From: Propionibacteriales bacterium
Lineage (GTDB): Bacteria > Actinomycetota > Actinomycetes > Propionibacteriales > Propionibacteriaceae
Length of the DNA: 7,510 nucleotides
Direction: 5' to 3'
NCBI GenBank assembly: GCA_030453285.1
Contig: JAKDKP010000092.1
Location: 1-7,510 of the forward strand
The notes beneath the pieces are model-generated. The model was not told the DNA's origin and searched no databases. It saw only the letters and a list, made by a program, of their open reading frames with translations. This document shows, piece after piece, positions 7,257 through 7,510 of this stretch. Position numbers and translations under genes: made by a program. Position 1 is the stretch's first letter. Each line of letters opens with the position of its first letter.

Positions 7257-7394
7257 TGCGCGACACGGTCACAGCGCTCATCGGCCGAGCCGGAGTGCCG
7301 GGTCAGGGCCGATCTGCTCGCCCACCTCGACGACTGCCCGCCAGTCGTAGCCGTGGCCGCGGCGAACCGCCGGGATGGCCGAGGGGTGTTGCTG

Positions 7395-7403
7395 TGTTAC
7401 GAT
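7395..7403 (+). promoter_or_regulatory. Candidate extended -10 promoter element for tRNA-Leu
   Basis: TGTTACGAT combines an extended TG element with TACGAT, a good actinobacterial -10. Transcription would begin near 7410, about 27 bases before the mature tRNA. The -35 position (around 7375-7380) has no TTGACA-like match, so it would depend on the extended -10. Confidence 0.4.
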
Positions 7404-7410
7404 TCTCGTC

Positions 7411-7430
7411 GCTTCACCCCGGTGGTGAGC
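7411..7430 (+). other. Small inverted repeat in the tRNA-Leu leader
   Basis: GCT-t-CACC (7411-7418) can pair with GGTG-AGC (7424-7430), seven pairs with one bulged T and a 5-base loop. It lies between the candidate promoter and the mature tRNA 5' end, where it could be part of the precursor leader or a protein-binding site. It is short and may be chance. Confidence 0.3.
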
Positions 7431-7436
7431 GAATTT

Positions 7437-7510
7437 GCGCGCGTGGCGGAACGGTAGACGCGCTGGCTTCAGGTGCCAGTGTCCTTAGGGACGTGGAGGT
7501 TCAAATCCTC
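7437..7510 (+). tRNA. tRNA-Leu, anticodon CAG, 3' end outside the window
   Basis: Reads CUG leucine codons. Class II tRNA layout: acceptor arm 5' strand GCGCGCG (7437-7443), U8, D arm beginning GGCGGAA, anticodon stem CTGGC/GCCAG around loop TTCAGGT (anticodon CAG), long variable arm with stem GTCC/GGAC, and T arm GGAGG-TTCAAAT-CCTC, where the sequence ends. The missing part should be one T-stem base, the acceptor 3' strand CGCGCGC, the discriminator base and perhaps CCA. The anticodon arm and long variable arm are diagnostic of tRNA-Leu. Confidence 0.95.

Larger units (their letters stand above)
7174..7436. other. Divergent intergenic region between fhaA and tRNA-Leu
   Basis: 263 bases separate two genes that point away from each other, so promoters in both directions are expected. 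It contains the fhaA ribosome site, the two candidate -10 elements and a small hairpin next to the tRNA. Short open frames cross it, but none has a ribosome site with a start codon or a recognisable product. No repeats or mobile-element ends were seen. Confidence 0.6.

Noticed and set aside
7174..7281. Alternative fhaA start at 7281, adding 36 residues
   Set aside because: The added residues are Arg/Ala/Thr-rich with no family match, while the start at 7173 has AAGGAGGG at ideal spacing and the family-typical N-terminus.
7283..7430. Minus-strand open stretch in the intergenic region ending at a TGA near 7288, with a plausible-looking peptide
   Set aside because: It has no ATG and no ribosome site, and upstream it would run into the tRNA gene.
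1..7510. CRISPR arrays, insertion sequences, phage or defence genes
   Set aside because: No direct-repeat arrays, transposase motifs or terminal inverted repeats were seen, and every gene belongs to a conserved chromosomal operon.

Overview
The window is GC-rich bacterial DNA. It carries the cell-wall / Ser-Thr phosphorylation operon found next to the origin region in many Actinomycetota: fhaA-fhaB-pstP-rodA-pbpA-pknB. All six genes lie on the minus strand, so transcription runs from about 7250 down to 1 and off the left edge. The gene set, the order and the PASTA-type kinase point firmly to a high-GC actinobacterium. A member of Propionibacteriales or a related group lacking pknA is plausible, but this is a guess from gene order and not a demonstrated placement.

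Layout from right to left. A tRNA-Leu(CAG) gene starts at 7437 on the plus strand and is cut by the right edge. A 263-base divergent intergenic region (7174-7436) separates it from fhaA and should hold the promoters for both. Then come fhaA (7173-6472, DUF3662 plus FHA), fhaB (6465-5980, membrane-anchored FHA protein), pstP (5980-4400, membrane PP2C phosphatase), rodA (4398-2914, SEDS glycosyltransferase), pbpA (2917-1484, class B penicillin-binding protein) and pknB (1392 to the edge, kinase domain, membrane segment and the first PASTA repeats). Junctions from fhaA to pbpA are 6 bases apart, overlapping by 1, 1 base apart and overlapping by 4, which indicates one translationally coupled unit. 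The only real gap is the 91 bases before pknB, which contains a terminator-like hairpin.

The genes read as one circuit. PknB senses the wall outside the cell through its PASTA repeats and phosphorylates threonines inside. PstP reverses this. FhaA and FhaB bind phosphothreonine and link the signal to wall and division machinery. RodA polymerises glycan and PbpA cross-links it. This is a well-described system and I see no undescribed system in the window. The points worth a second look are local: no pknA, a hairpin before pknB, a long disordered N-terminal extension on PstP, a short FhaA, and a RodA tail with a candidate phosphothreonine site.
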